A DNA stretch of 64,000 nt from Bin87 sp965208015 (GTDB lineage: Bacteria > Chloroflexota > Dehalococcoidia > Lucifugimonadales > UBA3495). The position numbers and the translations under genes are program-made. Shown piece by piece: positions 16,049 through 25,267 of the stretch (within the stretch, counting starts at the first letter, position 1; every line of letters starts with the position of its first letter). Below the pieces are notes generated by a model that saw only the letters and a list, made by a program, of their open reading frames with translations, was not told where the DNA came from and did no database searches. Where the stretch lies: contig OZ242308.1 of the NCBI GenBank assembly GCA_965208015.1, positions 1,426,001 through 1,490,000 of the forward strand, written 5' to 3'.

Positions 16049-16891
16049 ATGAGCACAAATCGCAAACCGGTCGCTGTCGTCATCGGCGCGACATCCAAGT
16101 GGCAGTCCGACGGCCGCAACACGCAGTTGATTCACGGCGGCGAAATCGACGACAGCGACCTGCCCGTCGGCGTTCGCTGGGGCGTGGGCGGAGCCGTCGC
16201 CCAGAAGTTCGCCCAGGAAGGCTTCCTCACGGTGCTGACCACCCGCAACGCCTCCAACGCCGCGCCGCTGCAGGCCGCCATCAACGAGCAGGGCGGCAAC
16301 AGCACAATTGTGGAACTCGATCTTTCCATTCCCGAATCGATCTCGAGCGCCTTTGCGCAGATCCGGGAAGAGGCCGGCGACCCCGATGTGCTGGTGTACA
16401 ACGCGGGTTACATCGACGGGCGCGACCTTCCGCCGGAAATGGAGTTGCTGGAAAACACCCCCATTGAAGTGTTCGAGACGGCGCAGCATATCTCCAGCAG
16501 CGGGCCGTTTCTCGTTGCCAAGGAGGTGCTGCCCGCCATGCGCGAGCGCGGCGAGGGCACCATCCTGATCTCCAACAATCCGTCGTCGCTGCGGGGTCGC
16601 AAGCGGTACACCGGCCAGTCACTGTATTATCCTCGGGTCATGATGCGCACCCTGGCCCAAGTGCTCACCGAAGAATACTCCGAGTTCGGGGTGCACGTGG
16701 CCAACGTGATTATCGACGGGACCATCGACTCGCCGGGCACGCGGGCCACAGACCGCGCGCAGCAGAATCCGGAGTTGCTGATCAATCCCGTCAAGATCGC
16801 GGAGGCGTTCTACTACCTGTATACCCAGGACAAGTCGTGCTGGACCCACGAGCTCCAGCTGACTCCGTATCCCGTCAAACCGGCTTTCTAG
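16049..16891 (+). CDS. Atypical short-chain dehydrogenase/reductase
   Basis: A 280-residue SDR-fold protein. The Rossmann turn is unusual: VIGATSKWQSDGRN is followed after an extra loop by GVGGAVAQKFAQEG. Downstream, VYNAGYIDG corresponds to the NAG motif. Where YxxxK is expected the sequence is LYYPRVMMRTLAQ, so the catalytic Lys is not in its usual place. It may bind NAD(P) without normal SDR chemistry, or use a shifted Tyr. The ATG at 16049 has AAGGA upstream. It forms a plus-strand pair with the flavin monooxygenase gene 53 bp downstream, so the two probably act on the same substrate. Confidence 0.78.
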   Translation: MSTNRKPVAVVIGATSKWQSDGRNTQLIHGGEIDDSDLPVGVRWGVGGAVAQKFAQEGFLTVLTTRNASNAAPLQAAINEQGGNSTIVELDLSIPESISSAFAQIREEAGDPDVLVYNAGYIDGRDLPPEMELLENTPIEVFETAQHISSSGPFLVAKEVLPAMRERGEGTILISNNPSSLRGRKRYTGQSLYYPRVMMRTLAQVLTEEYSEFGVHVANVIIDGTIDSPGTRATDRAQQNPELLINPVKIAEAFYYLYTQDKSCWTHELQLTPYPVKPAF

Positions 16892-16944
16892 GGCCGCCTC
16901 AGCACAGACACTTTGGACTTGGACCAACTGCAAGGAGCAATCGG

Positions 16945-18009
16945 ATGGATGTCGGAATGATGATGATCTTCTCCAGCTACGGCTGGGACGAAGGCTCGGA
17001 CGGCCAGATGTGGGAGGAAGAGTTGCGCCTGGCCGAGATCGCCGCTGACGAGGGGTTTGAGTGCCTCTGGTCGGCAGAGCACCATTTCAACGATTACTCC
17101 TTCGTGCCGGACAACATCCAGCTGATGACCCATATCGCGGCCAAGCACCCCAACATCGACGTGGGGACTGCGGCGGTGATCCTCCCCTGGCACAACCCCC
17201 TGCGCGTCGCCGAGAACGCTGCCGTCCTCGACCTGTTGAGCGGTGGACGGTTGCGGCTGGGTTTCGGACGCGGGCTGGCGCGGCGGGAGTTTGCGACCTT
17301 TGGCATGAACATGGACGAGTCCCGGGAACGCTTCGACGAGGCGGCGCCCATGATCGTCGATGCCCTGAAGACCGGTTTCATCGAGGGCGACGGAAAGTTC
17401 TACCCGCAGCCTCGGACTGAAATCCGTCCCCGACCGCAGCACTCTTTCGACGGTCGCATCTATGCCGTCGCCGCGAGCGACGAATCGGTGCTGTCTGCGG
17501 CCAAGCTGGGCGCGCACATCATCATGTTCGCCGACCGTCCCTGGGAAATGCGGATGCCGGGCATCGAGCGGGGCCGCGCGCTGCACCGTGAGTTTCACGG
17601 GACCGAACCGCCGGCGCTGATGCTCTCGGAATTCGTAATTTGCGGAACGGACCTGGACCAGTGCGAAGAAGAAGCCCGAAAGTACCAGGGCAAGTTCGTC
17701 GAGAGCAACTTCTACCACTACGAATTCCTGGGCGACCACTTCGCATCGGTGAAGGGTTACGACGCCTACCAGCAGAAGGCCGAGATCGCCCGTTCCGCCG
17801 GCCTCGAGGGAGCGGTTGAGGGCTTCATGAAGGCGGCCAGTTGGGGCACACCCGACAAGATCCTGCGCGGGCTGGAGGACCGGCGCGCCCTGCTGGGCGA
17901 TTTCGAGTTGAACGTCGCCTTCCGCTTTGGAGGCACCCCCATGGACGTTGCCGAGCGGGGCCTGAAACTCTTCGCCAAAGAGGTGCTGCCCGTCCTGAAG
18001 TCCTGGTAG
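16945..18009 (+). CDS. Luciferase-like (LLM class) flavin-dependent monooxygenase 2
   Basis: A 354-residue luciferase-like TIM barrel. MMMIFSSYGWDEG begins the barrel, CLWSAEHHFNDYS carries the EHH motif, and IDVGTAAVILPWHNPLRVAE with GRLRLGFGRG are family hallmarks. AAASDESVLSAAKLG shows the phosphate-binding region. ATG 16945 is preceded by AAGGAG. It is likely cotranscribed with the upstream SDR. It is only distantly similar to the other two luciferase-like proteins in the window, so the three are not recent duplicates. Substrate unknown. Confidence 0.87.
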   Translation: MDVGMMMIFSSYGWDEGSDGQMWEEELRLAEIAADEGFECLWSAEHHFNDYSFVPDNIQLMTHIAAKHPNIDVGTAAVILPWHNPLRVAENAAVLDLLSGGRLRLGFGRGLARREFATFGMNMDESRERFDEAAPMIVDALKTGFIEGDGKFYPQPRTEIRPRPQHSFDGRIYAVAASDESVLSAAKLGAHIIMFADRPWEMRMPGIERGRALHREFHGTEPPALMLSEFVICGTDLDQCEEEARKYQGKFVESNFYHYEFLGDHFASVKGYDAYQQKAEIARSAGLEGAVEGFMKAASWGTPDKILRGLEDRRALLGDFELNVAFRFGGTPMDVAERGLKLFAKEVLPVLKSW

Positions 18010-18030
18010 CGGCCAGGGTTAGCGGAGCCT

Positions 18031-18133
18031 GTCATTGCGACCTCGCACTGGATGCGGGGGCGGCAATCTCGTCGAGGCAACGGACGTCGCTCCAGGAACG
18101 AGATCGCCACGTCGTTTCGCTCCGCGCGATGAC
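18031..18133. repeat. Interspersed palindrome family A, copy 2
   Basis: Begins GTCATTGCGACCTCGC, contains GGCAATCTCGTC and AACGAGATCGCCACGTCG, and ends GCGCGATGAC. It is inserted between the convergent monooxygenase and YyaL-type genes and resembles the copy at 5008-5101. Confidence 0.82.
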
Positions 18134-18156
18134 AAACTGGGTACGCATGAGGCGTA

Positions 18157-19935
18157 TCACTCGGCGGCCCAGGGCCGGGACCGCGCCATTTCCCGAACGC
18201 CTGCTGCCGTGGCAATCGGGGCGAGGCACTGCTCTCCCATGCACACGTAGAGAGCGGCGTCCCGGCGAACCGGGAACCCCAATTCACGAATGTGCTCAGC
18301 GTCGCGCTCGATGTCCAGAGGCAGTACCACCTTGTGCGGCGCATGGATCCGCAACGCCGCCTGGTGCAGCGGCCGGTATGACGGGTCGGTCTCGTCGCCA
18401 ACCAGCACCATTCTGACCGGGCCGTGGGTCAATAGTCCCTTGGCCCGTCCCCAAGCCGATCCCGCCGGCAGGAACAGGGCTTCCTCGTCCTCTTCCATGC
18501 GGCGCGAGGCGTGGTCTCCCAGGTAGCTCTTGCCGGGAACCACAGTCTCGAAAATCTCCAGCGCAGCCGCGGCCCGCTGCGTATATCCTTCGTCGGCGGT
18601 CAGGTGTGACAGCATCAGGAGCGCCTCCGCCCAGCAACTGTTGTCCAACACCGGCTGCTCTCGCCGCAGAAATGCGGCCTCGAAGGATTGAGGCGCAGCG
18701 GTGTCGTAGCAGCCGCCCTCCGGCGCGCCGAAAATGCGCTGCGTGGTGTCAGCGATTTCGACGGCTCGGTTCAGGTACTTCGGTCGGCCGGTGCACTGAT
18801 AGCGTGCCAACCACGCCCGCAGGAAATAAACCTGGTCGATGAATGCGGGAGCGGCGCCTTCAGTTTCTCCGGCGCGGCGGCTTAGTCCTCCGGCTGAGCT
18901 CCAACTTGCGTGCCACAACCTGTCCAGTATGTCGGCGCCCAACCGGCCATGGGACGCGCGGTTCAGCACGTCGCCCGACTGGATCAATGCCTGGGCCGCC
19001 AGAGCGTTCCATCCCGCGTAGACGGTGTGGTCTATCGGCGGCGGAACACTCCCATCACGGTCTTTCCAGGACCCTTGGTAGAAAGGTTCGTCGGCGTCCT
19101 GGCTGGCGTAGAACAGTCCGCAGTCCGAGTTGAACAGCGTCGTAAGCAAGTAGTCCAGGATCCCGTCGACGGCGGTTCTATACATCGCTTTGCGAGTGAT
19201 CTGGAACGCTGCCAAGTAGGCCATCATCAGATTGGAGTTGGTGACGAGCATCTTCTCGTAGTGCGGCACCTTCCAGTCCCGACTCACCGCATACCGGAAG
19301 AACCCCTGATCCTTGCGGTCGTAGATGCCGTGCCACATGCCCTGCAGCGTGGATTCGACCATCGCCAGCAGTCTGCGGTCGCCGGTGAGTTCGCAGCGGG
19401 CCAGGAGGAACTGGAGCGCCTCCCATGGGGGCTGTTTGGGTTCCAGTGCAAAACCGCCGAACTCGTTGTCATAGAGATCATGCAATCGACCCAGCACAGC
19501 GTCGACGGATGCGTTGGTGTCGCTGTTGGTTGACGGCTCGGCTTCGGGTGCCGATCTGGATAATTCCGTGGGGCATTCCCTGCTGGATATCCGCTCCAGT
19601 ACGGCGGCCATCTCGTCGGCCGGAGTGTAGGGCAGTCCGGCCAGCAACTCGCCGTCCGGCGTCAGAAAGGCCACGGAGGGGTAGGTGCCCTGGTTGTACC
19701 GCAGCGAGATGTCCGGGCGCTGGTCGACGTCGACTCGCACCGGGATGAACCGGGAGTTGACGAGATCGATCACCCGCGGATCGGAATAGGCGTTCTCGTC
19801 CATCACGTGGCACCAGTGGCACCAGGTGGCTCCCAGGGTAAGCAGCACCGGCTTGTCTTCGGAACGGGAAGCGGCAAATGCTTCCTCGTTCCAGTCGCGC
19901 CAGGCGATGCCGTCGGTGCCGTGAGATTGGCCCAT
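18157..19935 (-). CDS. YyaL-type thioredoxin-domain / glycoside-hydrolase-like fold protein
   Basis: A 592-residue DUF255 protein. Residues about 1-110 are a thioredoxin fold with ATWCHWCHVMDENAY, the redox pair C39-H-W-C42. The remainder is an (alpha/alpha)6 barrel related to N-acylglucosamine 2-epimerases and unsaturated glycosidases (GGFALEPKQPPWEAL, YAGWNALAAQALI). It is somewhat shorter than the usual 650-700 residues. The biochemical role of this family is unsettled. No signal peptide is seen, so it should be cytoplasmic. It is the last gene of a likely operon with the dienelactone hydrolase, 50 bp downstream of it. Confidence 0.85.
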   Translation of the reverse strand: MGQSHGTDGIAWRDWNEEAFAASRSEDKPVLLTLGATWCHWCHVMDENAYSDPRVIDLVNSRFIPVRVDVDQRPDISLRYNQGTYPSVAFLTPDGELLAGLPYTPADEMAAVLERISSRECPTELSRSAPEAEPSTNSDTNASVDAVLGRLHDLYDNEFGGFALEPKQPPWEALQFLLARCELTGDRRLLAMVESTLQGMWHGIYDRKDQGFFRYAVSRDWKVPHYEKMLVTNSNLMMAYLAAFQITRKAMYRTAVDGILDYLLTTLFNSDCGLFYASQDADEPFYQGSWKDRDGSVPPPIDHTVYAGWNALAAQALIQSGDVLNRASHGRLGADILDRLWHASWSSAGGLSRRAGETEGAAPAFIDQVYFLRAWLARYQCTGRPKYLNRAVEIADTTQRIFGAPEGGCYDTAAPQSFEAAFLRREQPVLDNSCWAEALLMLSHLTADEGYTQRAAAALEIFETVVPGKSYLGDHASRRMEEDEEALFLPAGSAWGRAKGLLTHGPVRMVLVGDETDPSYRPLHQAALRIHAPHKVVLPLDIERDAEHIRELGFPVRRDAALYVCMGEQCLAPIATAAGVREMARSRPWAAE

Positions 19936-19985
19936 CCGTTTACCTCTCGTTCTGAATCCCGCGTGCGTTGATCAGGCGTTGACAC

Positions 19986-20720
19986 CTACTGTTTCAGGTG
20001 CCGGTCGTAGAACAGGAGCACCCGGTGCCACATATCCTGGGCCGGCGCGGCGCGGTAGCTGGGCCGGTAGTCGGCGAAAAACGCGTGGCCGGCGTTGTTG
20101 TACATCACCCACTCGTAGGTCTTGCCGTGCTGGTCCAGCAGAGCCTTCATCTGCTCGGCTTGTTCCGCAGTGGGGTTCTCGTCTTCTACGCCGAACAGCG
20201 CCAGCAGCGGGCAGGCCAGATCGGGTACCATGTCCATGGGCTGCATCGGCCGCAACTCGGTGGGATCGTGAACGATGTGGCCGCCGGCCGAGTCCACCGC
20301 CGCGTCGATGTTGCTGCTGGTGCAAGCCATCATCAGGGTGTAACGGCCGCCGGAGCAGAAGCCGATGATGCCAACCCTGCCATTGCAGTCGGCCTGTGAC
20401 TTGAGGAACAGCGCCGCCCCTTCCAGGTCGTCCATGGCGCGGGCGTCGGGAGACGCGAAAAGCGTGGCCAGCACGTTTTCAGGATCCGGTGTTCCCTCCC
20501 GGGTGTAGAGGTCCGGCGCTATCGCCAGGTAACCCTGCCCGGCGAAGCGCACGGCGATGTCCTTGTGGTGGTCCATCAGCCCCATGCCTTCCATAGTGAC
20601 GATGACGCCGGGGTATGATCCGGCGCCGGACGGGCGGCTGTAGAAGGCGTCAATCGTCGTGCCGTCGCGGCTGGTGTACTGAATCGTGCCGGTTTCGAGT
20701 TCCTGTCCAACGAGTACCAT
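19986..20720 (-). CDS. Dienelactone hydrolase family protein
   Basis: A 244-residue alpha/beta hydrolase of the dienelactone hydrolase family, which opens 4-carboxymethylenebut-2-en-4-olide in aromatic catabolism or related esters. The nucleophile is Cys in IGFCSGGRY (C122), the acid lies in LFGVEDENP, and the His is in NNAGHAFF. Three start codons lie in a row (TTG-ATG-ATG) behind GGAGG; I take the last ATG at 20720, six bases from the site, because the earlier two are too close. It follows the MqnA-like gene by 33 bp. It could serve the HpaB, LigB and other ring-degrading enzymes of the region, which is inference. Confidence 0.85.
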   Translation of the reverse strand: MVLVGQELETGTIQYTSRDGTTIDAFYSRPSGAGSYPGVIVTMEGMGLMDHHKDIAVRFAGQGYLAIAPDLYTREGTPDPENVLATLFASPDARAMDDLEGAALFLKSQADCNGRVGIIGFCSGGRYTLMMACTSSNIDAAVDSAGGHIVHDPTELRPMQPMDMVPDLACPLLALFGVEDENPTAEQAEQMKALLDQHGKTYEWVMYNNAGHAFFADYRPSYRAAPAQDMWHRVLLFYDRHLKQ

Positions 20721-20753
20721 CATCAACCTCCGCGAGTGAATGTGATTGGGAGC

Positions 20754-21509
20754 CTAGCCTGCGTCGTCCAGCAGCGCCAGTTTTTCCCGAAACAGTTCGA
20801 TGGCCTTTTCCTCGGGCACGCCCATGAAGAACCGCATCCCCTGGACGTACTCCAGCACCTCGCGGGGCAGCATCAGCAGATCGTTGCGCGGCCCCGTCGA
20901 CTTGTAGAGGTTGTTCATCCAGTCTTCCTGGCCGACGAACAGGGCGTCCTGCACGATTACGAAGTCCTGCCGTTCCATGTCGCTGCGGGCCAGCCACTTG
21001 CTGAACACGAAGGGCAGCCCGGTCCATTCGGCCCACTCCACGCCCAGGTCGTACCGTTCCGAGTAGCCGCGCACTGCCCGTCGACCCCGCAGCCCCAGGT
21101 TGCCGGTGAGGAAAACCGCGTCGTGTTCTTCATCCCGTCCAACGAATGTCGTGCCGCTGACGCCATGCTTCTGGGTCAGCAGTACGCGGAGCAACTCCAG
21201 GGCCGTTGGATCGGGGTCGTCCAAGGCGATGGGGCGCTCGCTCAACTCACCGATGGGAATTCGGGAAAGGAGCACAGACGATGGTGCACGGGTCACCGAT
21301 GCCACACAGAATCCCGAGATCGCCGACGCGTGGGACGACAGCCGTTCGATGTCCAGCAGGGACACCGGCCCGGCGTCCACTTCGCCACGTTCCAAGGCGC
21401 CCACGACCTCGTTGGGTTCCATGTCGGCCAGGACAATGCCCCGGCGTTCCATGTCAAAGTAGAAGGCTTCGCACTCCAGGTTTGGTATGTGGGCTACGGT
21501 GATAGGCAT
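20754..21509 (-). CDS. MqnA/MqnD-family protein (menaquinone biosynthesis-like)
   Basis: A 251-residue protein of the periplasmic-binding-protein-like fold used by MqnA (chorismate dehydratase) and MqnD in the futalosine route to menaquinone. The conserved VAHIPNLECEAFYF start, the GEVDAGPVSLLDIERL block, the SVLLSRIPIGEL strand and GLPFVFSKWLAR are recognisable. No other futalosine gene is nearby and the neighbours are hydrolases, so it may be a paralogue with another dehydratase or binding role. First gene of the minus operon with the dienelactone hydrolase and YyaL-like genes. Confidence 0.7.
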   Translation of the reverse strand: MPITVAHIPNLECEAFYFDMERRGIVLADMEPNEVVGALERGEVDAGPVSLLDIERLSSHASAISGFCVASVTRAPSSVLLSRIPIGELSERPIALDDPDPTALELLRVLLTQKHGVSGTTFVGRDEEHDAVFLTGNLGLRGRRAVRGYSERYDLGVEWAEWTGLPFVFSKWLARSDMERQDFVIVQDALFVGQEDWMNNLYKSTGPRNDLLMLPREVLEYVQGMRFFMGVPEEKAIELFREKLALLDDAG

Positions 21510-21654
21510 GGTTCGGGCCGCCTCCTGGAATCGAATTGACGTACCTAAGTCCTATTATCACGTGACGGGGCCTCCGTCCAGAGCCGGCCCGCCGGTGAAC
21601 CCGGTGGTGTCCGGCCGGAGCGGAGGCCCCAGCGCTGTCCGATGCGCGCAGGCT

Positions 21655-22689
21655 TTACAGACGCGGTCCCATGAACATGAGGTCCTGCTTCTGGAACACC
21701 TGGATGCGATTGCGCGGACCCTCGCAGACGAACACCCGGTTGTGCTCGTCCACGGCGACGCCGGTGGGCGCCCAGAAGTCACGCTCGCGCTCGAGGCCGG
21801 GAGCCCGGTCGCGCTCGCCCCACATCTCGGGATTGGCGTCCAGCTTGTCCTTGCCCCACTTGGAGACGGTGGCTTCGCCGGTCTTTGAGCCGCAGAATTT
21901 GCCGTCCGGGTCAAAGTACTGCAGCCGGTCGTTCAGCCAGTCGGCAACATAGATGATGCCGTCTTTGTCAACGGCCACGTCGGCGGGTCGGTTGAACTCG
22001 CCGTCGCCGGATCCCGAGGAACCGATCTTCATCAGAAAGTCGCCGGCCGGACTGAACTTCTGGATGCGGTCGTTGCGCCAGTCGGCGATGTAGATGTTGC
22101 CTTGGCTGTCGATGTCGATGCCCCAGGGCTGATCCAACTCGCCGTCGCCGGAACCGTGGCTCCCGAACTTCATCAGGAACTGGCCGTCAGGGGTGAACTT
22201 CTGCACCCGGTGGTTGTTGCCGTCGACGACCCAGACGTTGTCGTCGGCGTCGATGGCCAACCCGGAGGGACGGTCAAGCTGACCGTCGCCGCTGCCGATG
22301 TTCTCCTGCCACTTGCCGATGTACTCGCCATCGCGGGTGAACTTGGAGATGCGGTGGAGCCACTCGTCGGAGACGTACACAGTGCCGTCGCTGGCGATGG
22401 CCACGTTGACCGGCCAGACCAGGGAGCCGTCTTCGAAGTTGTACTCGTGGGGCCCTTGCTGGGGCACGCCGCGCGCGAAGGCGTTGACGTACTCCTCATC
22501 GACGGTGCAGACCGTGACGCGGGTGCCCTCGGGCCGGTACTCAGAGGACCGGCAGAGCACGTACATCAGGTCGTCCTCGCCTCGAGCCATGTGAATCGGA
22601 TACGTGAAACCCGGGCCGAACTGCTCGCCGCGACCAATGGTGTGGCTGTACTGCAGTTGGACCTGGGAAAACCTTTGAGCTGTAACCAT
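21655..22689 (-). CDS. NHL-repeat beta-propeller protein (module 1)
   Basis: A 344-residue six-bladed NHL propeller. Repeated blades read LDRPSGLAIDADDNVWVVDGNNHRVQ, and GELDQPWGIDIDSQ with IYIADWRNDRIQ, and a third and fourth similar pair, each about 45 residues with GSGDGE linkers. No signal peptide or catalytic motif is present. The ATG at 22689 follows GGGAGG. It is the third gene after DUF1800 and DUF1501, 19 bp from the latter. A homologue stands in the same position in module 2 (56668-57666). NHL propellers are typically protein or ligand scaffolds; a lactonase-like activity cannot be excluded. Confidence 0.88.
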   Translation of the reverse strand: MVTAQRFSQVQLQYSHTIGRGEQFGPGFTYPIHMARGEDDLMYVLCRSSEYRPEGTRVTVCTVDEEYVNAFARGVPQQGPHEYNFEDGSLVWPVNVAIASDGTVYVSDEWLHRISKFTRDGEYIGKWQENIGSGDGQLDRPSGLAIDADDNVWVVDGNNHRVQKFTPDGQFLMKFGSHGSGDGELDQPWGIDIDSQGNIYIADWRNDRIQKFSPAGDFLMKIGSSGSGDGEFNRPADVAVDKDGIIYVADWLNDRLQYFDPDGKFCGSKTGEATVSKWGKDKLDANPEMWGERDRAPGLERERDFWAPTGVAVDEHNRVFVCEGPRNRIQVFQKQDLMFMGPRL

Positions 22690-22708
22690 AATCGCCTCCC
22701 TGCGCCGG

Positions 22709-23842
22709 CTAAACGATGTCCAACTGCTCGAAGGAGCCGTTGACGATGGGCTGGGCATCCAGGCCCATCCACTTCTCCAGCAGCGTGGAGTACAGGCCGC
22801 GGAAGTCGTTGTTGAAGTGGAGGTCGCCCTCGAGGAGCTGGTTCTCTTCCAGGGACGGGTACTCGCCGTAGAGACCGCCCTTGACCTGCTCGCCCACCAC
22901 GAAGGCCACGCCGCCGGAACCGTGGTCGGTGCCGGAGCCGTTGTCGTGGACGCGGCGGCCGAACTCGGTGAAGACCAGCAGCACGACGTTGTCGCCAGCG
23001 TTGTGCTCCTTCAGGTCGTCGTAGAAGTCGGCAACCGCGTGGGACGTCTCCGTCCACAGGCGGGTGTGGTTGGCCAGCTCGCCCGCGTGGGTGTCGAAGC
23101 TGTTGTACGGCGCGGTGGTGTAGAGCACCCGGGTTCCGAAGCCGGCCAGGTGCGTCTGAGCGATGTTGCGCATGTACTGGGCGACGGTGTCGTTCCCGTA
23201 CTCAACGGACGAAGAGTACATGGCGGGAGCGGTGCTCAGGATGTCGGCGCCTTCCAGGGCGTCCAGGCCGGTCTGGGCGAAGTAGTCCAACACCGGGCCC
23301 TGGCCCAGCATGGGCGAATAGACCCGGGAGAACACGTCCAGAGCCTTGGTCCGCTGCTCTTCGAGCTCAATGCCGGTGAGCACGCCGTAGGTCTCCAGGT
23401 TGCCCACGGAGGCTACCGGTACGCCCGGGGCCACCAGCGAGCGCGGCAGGCCGCGTCCGAAGTTCACGCCGGTCAGCACGTTTGTCTTGTCGGGGTCCAG
23501 GTCGCGCACGGCGCGGCCCAGCCAGCCCTCGTCTCCGACCTTGTCCGGCTCACAGGTGTGCCAGATGTCCATGGAGCGGAAGTGGGAGCGGCTGGGGTTG
23601 GGATATCCCACGCCCTGGATAACGGCGACCTTGCCCTCGTCGTACAGCCGCTTCATGGGCGCCATGGCCGGGTTGAAGCCGATGCGGTCGTTGATGGGCA
23701 GAACCTGGTCGACAGGTATCCGCACGTTGGGCCGGTTGTCCAGGTACAGCGGATCGCCGTAAGGGACGATGGTGTTCAGGGCGTCGTTACCCCCCGACAA
23801 CTGGAGGACCACCAGCACCGGATCTTTCTTGGTGGATGTCAT
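22709..23842 (-). CDS. DUF1501 protein (module 1)
   Basis: A 377-residue DUF1501 protein, a family with a sulfatase/alkaline-phosphatase-like fold and uncertain activity. Landmarks: LVVLQLSGGNDALNTIVPY at the start, SRSHFRSMDIWHT, FDTHAGELANHTRLW, and FTEFGRRVHDNGSGTDHGSGG with clustered Asp/His that could bind metal. Most members carry a Tat signal, but this one begins directly with the fold, so export is not evident. It lies 18 bp after the DUF1800 stop and 19 bp before the NHL gene. A close paralogue is at 57703-58839. Confidence 0.9.
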   Translation of the reverse strand: MTSTKKDPVLVVLQLSGGNDALNTIVPYGDPLYLDNRPNVRIPVDQVLPINDRIGFNPAMAPMKRLYDEGKVAVIQGVGYPNPSRSHFRSMDIWHTCEPDKVGDEGWLGRAVRDLDPDKTNVLTGVNFGRGLPRSLVAPGVPVASVGNLETYGVLTGIELEEQRTKALDVFSRVYSPMLGQGPVLDYFAQTGLDALEGADILSTAPAMYSSSVEYGNDTVAQYMRNIAQTHLAGFGTRVLYTTAPYNSFDTHAGELANHTRLWTETSHAVADFYDDLKEHNAGDNVVLLVFTEFGRRVHDNGSGTDHGSGGVAFVVGEQVKGGLYGEYPSLEENQLLEGDLHFNNDFRGLYSTLLEKWMGLDAQPIVNGSFEQLDIV

Positions 23843-23860
23843 ATCATTCCCCCCTTTTGG

Positions 23861-25267
23861 TTACTCGAACAGGTACTCGGTGGTTGCCACGATGGACTGC
23901 AGCATCTGCCCGACCCGTTGGCCGAACTCGTCGGTGCCGGTCCTCAGCTCGCCTTCGCTGTCCGCCAACGCAACGAGCTCGTTGCGGGTGACGTCCGCCA
24001 GCTGGTAGTGGCCCAGCAGCTGCAGGCAGCCGTCCACCAGCTGCTCCGACGAAATGGTATCGCCCTGGGAGCCCAGCCGGTTGATGATGGCCTGCACGCC
24101 CCGGTGGGAAGTGTCGCCCACGGCGTCGGCGGTGAAGTTGATCCGCTCGACCAGGGTGCCGCTGTCAATCCACTCGCGGCCGGTGTGCCAGCCCTCCACG
24201 GTGGGCGGGTTGAGCAGGTCCTGGCCCATGTAGCGGATGGTCAGGGTCATGGCGTTCAGGCCGGGCCTGGGCATGTCGAAATCGCCGACCAGGCGCATGG
24301 TGCTGACCACGGTCTCGGTGGGGCTCTTCACCTTCTCGAACCGGGCGTTCTTGAAGAAGTCGGAGTTGAACAGCACGCGCAGCATCGACCGGATGTCGTA
24401 GCCGGAGCGGAAGTACTCGTCTTCCAGCATCTTGATGGCTTCGGGATCGCGCGGCGGCGTGTTCTGCCAGGCGGGAACCTGAGGCTCGTCGGCAACGAAG
24501 AAGTTGTACATGTGCCGGGCGACGAACCGGGCCGCGGCCGGCTGCCGGGCTACGATCTTCACGATGTCCTCACCGTTGAAGTTCCCGGTCTCGCCCAGGA
24601 ACGTCTTTTCGGTGTAGTCGTGGTCGGACGGGTCGTAGATGAACGCAGCTTCGTACTTGCCGTACGGATAGCGCGGGATGGAGTTGGTAACCGTCCAGCC
24701 GGTGAAGGCGCGGGCGGCTTCCTTGACGTCGTCCTCGGAGTAGTTGGCGTTGCCGTCCATGCCAACGCCCAGGGAGAAGAGCTCCAGCAGCTCTCGGCCC
24801 CAGTTTTCGTTGATGGCGTCCTTGTGGCTCATGCAGTTGTCCAGGTAGAACACCATCGCCGGGTCCATGGACAGGCCCATGAGCAGTTCCTCGAAGTTGC
24901 CGAACCCCAGGGTGCGGAACATGTCGAGCTCGATATTCTGCTGCTTGGGGTACTCGCACTTGGCGTGGCCCGTGCAGAAAATGTGGTGCCAGAACAGGGC
25001 GATCTTCTCCTCAAGCGGCCGCTTGGTGTTGATCATCCGGTACGTCCACTCTTCCTGCTGACCTTCGAGACCGGCCTTGGAAACCCACTGCGGCTGATAG
25101 CGCATCAGGATGTCGTCCTGAATGGCTGGCTGGGATTCCGGATTCAGCAGCTCTTCGACCGTGGCCTCGTAGCCTTTGGCGGCGCGTGTCTCCAGCTCCT
25201 CATACGTTGCACCAAACCCGGCGCGGCGCATGAGGTGCGCCATCAAAGCAATGTCCTTTTCTGCCAT
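23861..25267 (-). CDS. DUF1800 protein (module 1)
   Basis: A 468-residue all-helical DUF1800 protein of unknown biochemical function, a regular genomic partner of DUF1501. Conserved blocks seen: AHLMRRAGFGATYEELE near the N-terminus, KIALFWHHIFCTGHAK, NENWGRELLELFSLGV, ARAFTGWTV, and ARHMYNFFVADEP. The ATG at 25267 has AGGAGG at good spacing; the longer open frame upstream lacks homology. No signal peptide. It begins the operon behind the promoter at 25421-25449. Residues are strongly shared with the paralogue at 58875-60290. Confidence 0.9.
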   Translation of the reverse strand: MAEKDIALMAHLMRRAGFGATYEELETRAAKGYEATVEELLNPESQPAIQDDILMRYQPQWVSKAGLEGQQEEWTYRMINTKRPLEEKIALFWHHIFCTGHAKCEYPKQQNIELDMFRTLGFGNFEELLMGLSMDPAMVFYLDNCMSHKDAINENWGRELLELFSLGVGMDGNANYSEDDVKEAARAFTGWTVTNSIPRYPYGKYEAAFIYDPSDHDYTEKTFLGETGNFNGEDIVKIVARQPAAARFVARHMYNFFVADEPQVPAWQNTPPRDPEAIKMLEDEYFRSGYDIRSMLRVLFNSDFFKNARFEKVKSPTETVVSTMRLVGDFDMPRPGLNAMTLTIRYMGQDLLNPPTVEGWHTGREWIDSGTLVERINFTADAVGDTSHRGVQAIINRLGSQGDTISSEQLVDGCLQLLGHYQLADVTRNELVALADSEGELRTGTDEFGQRVGQMLQSIVATTEYLFE

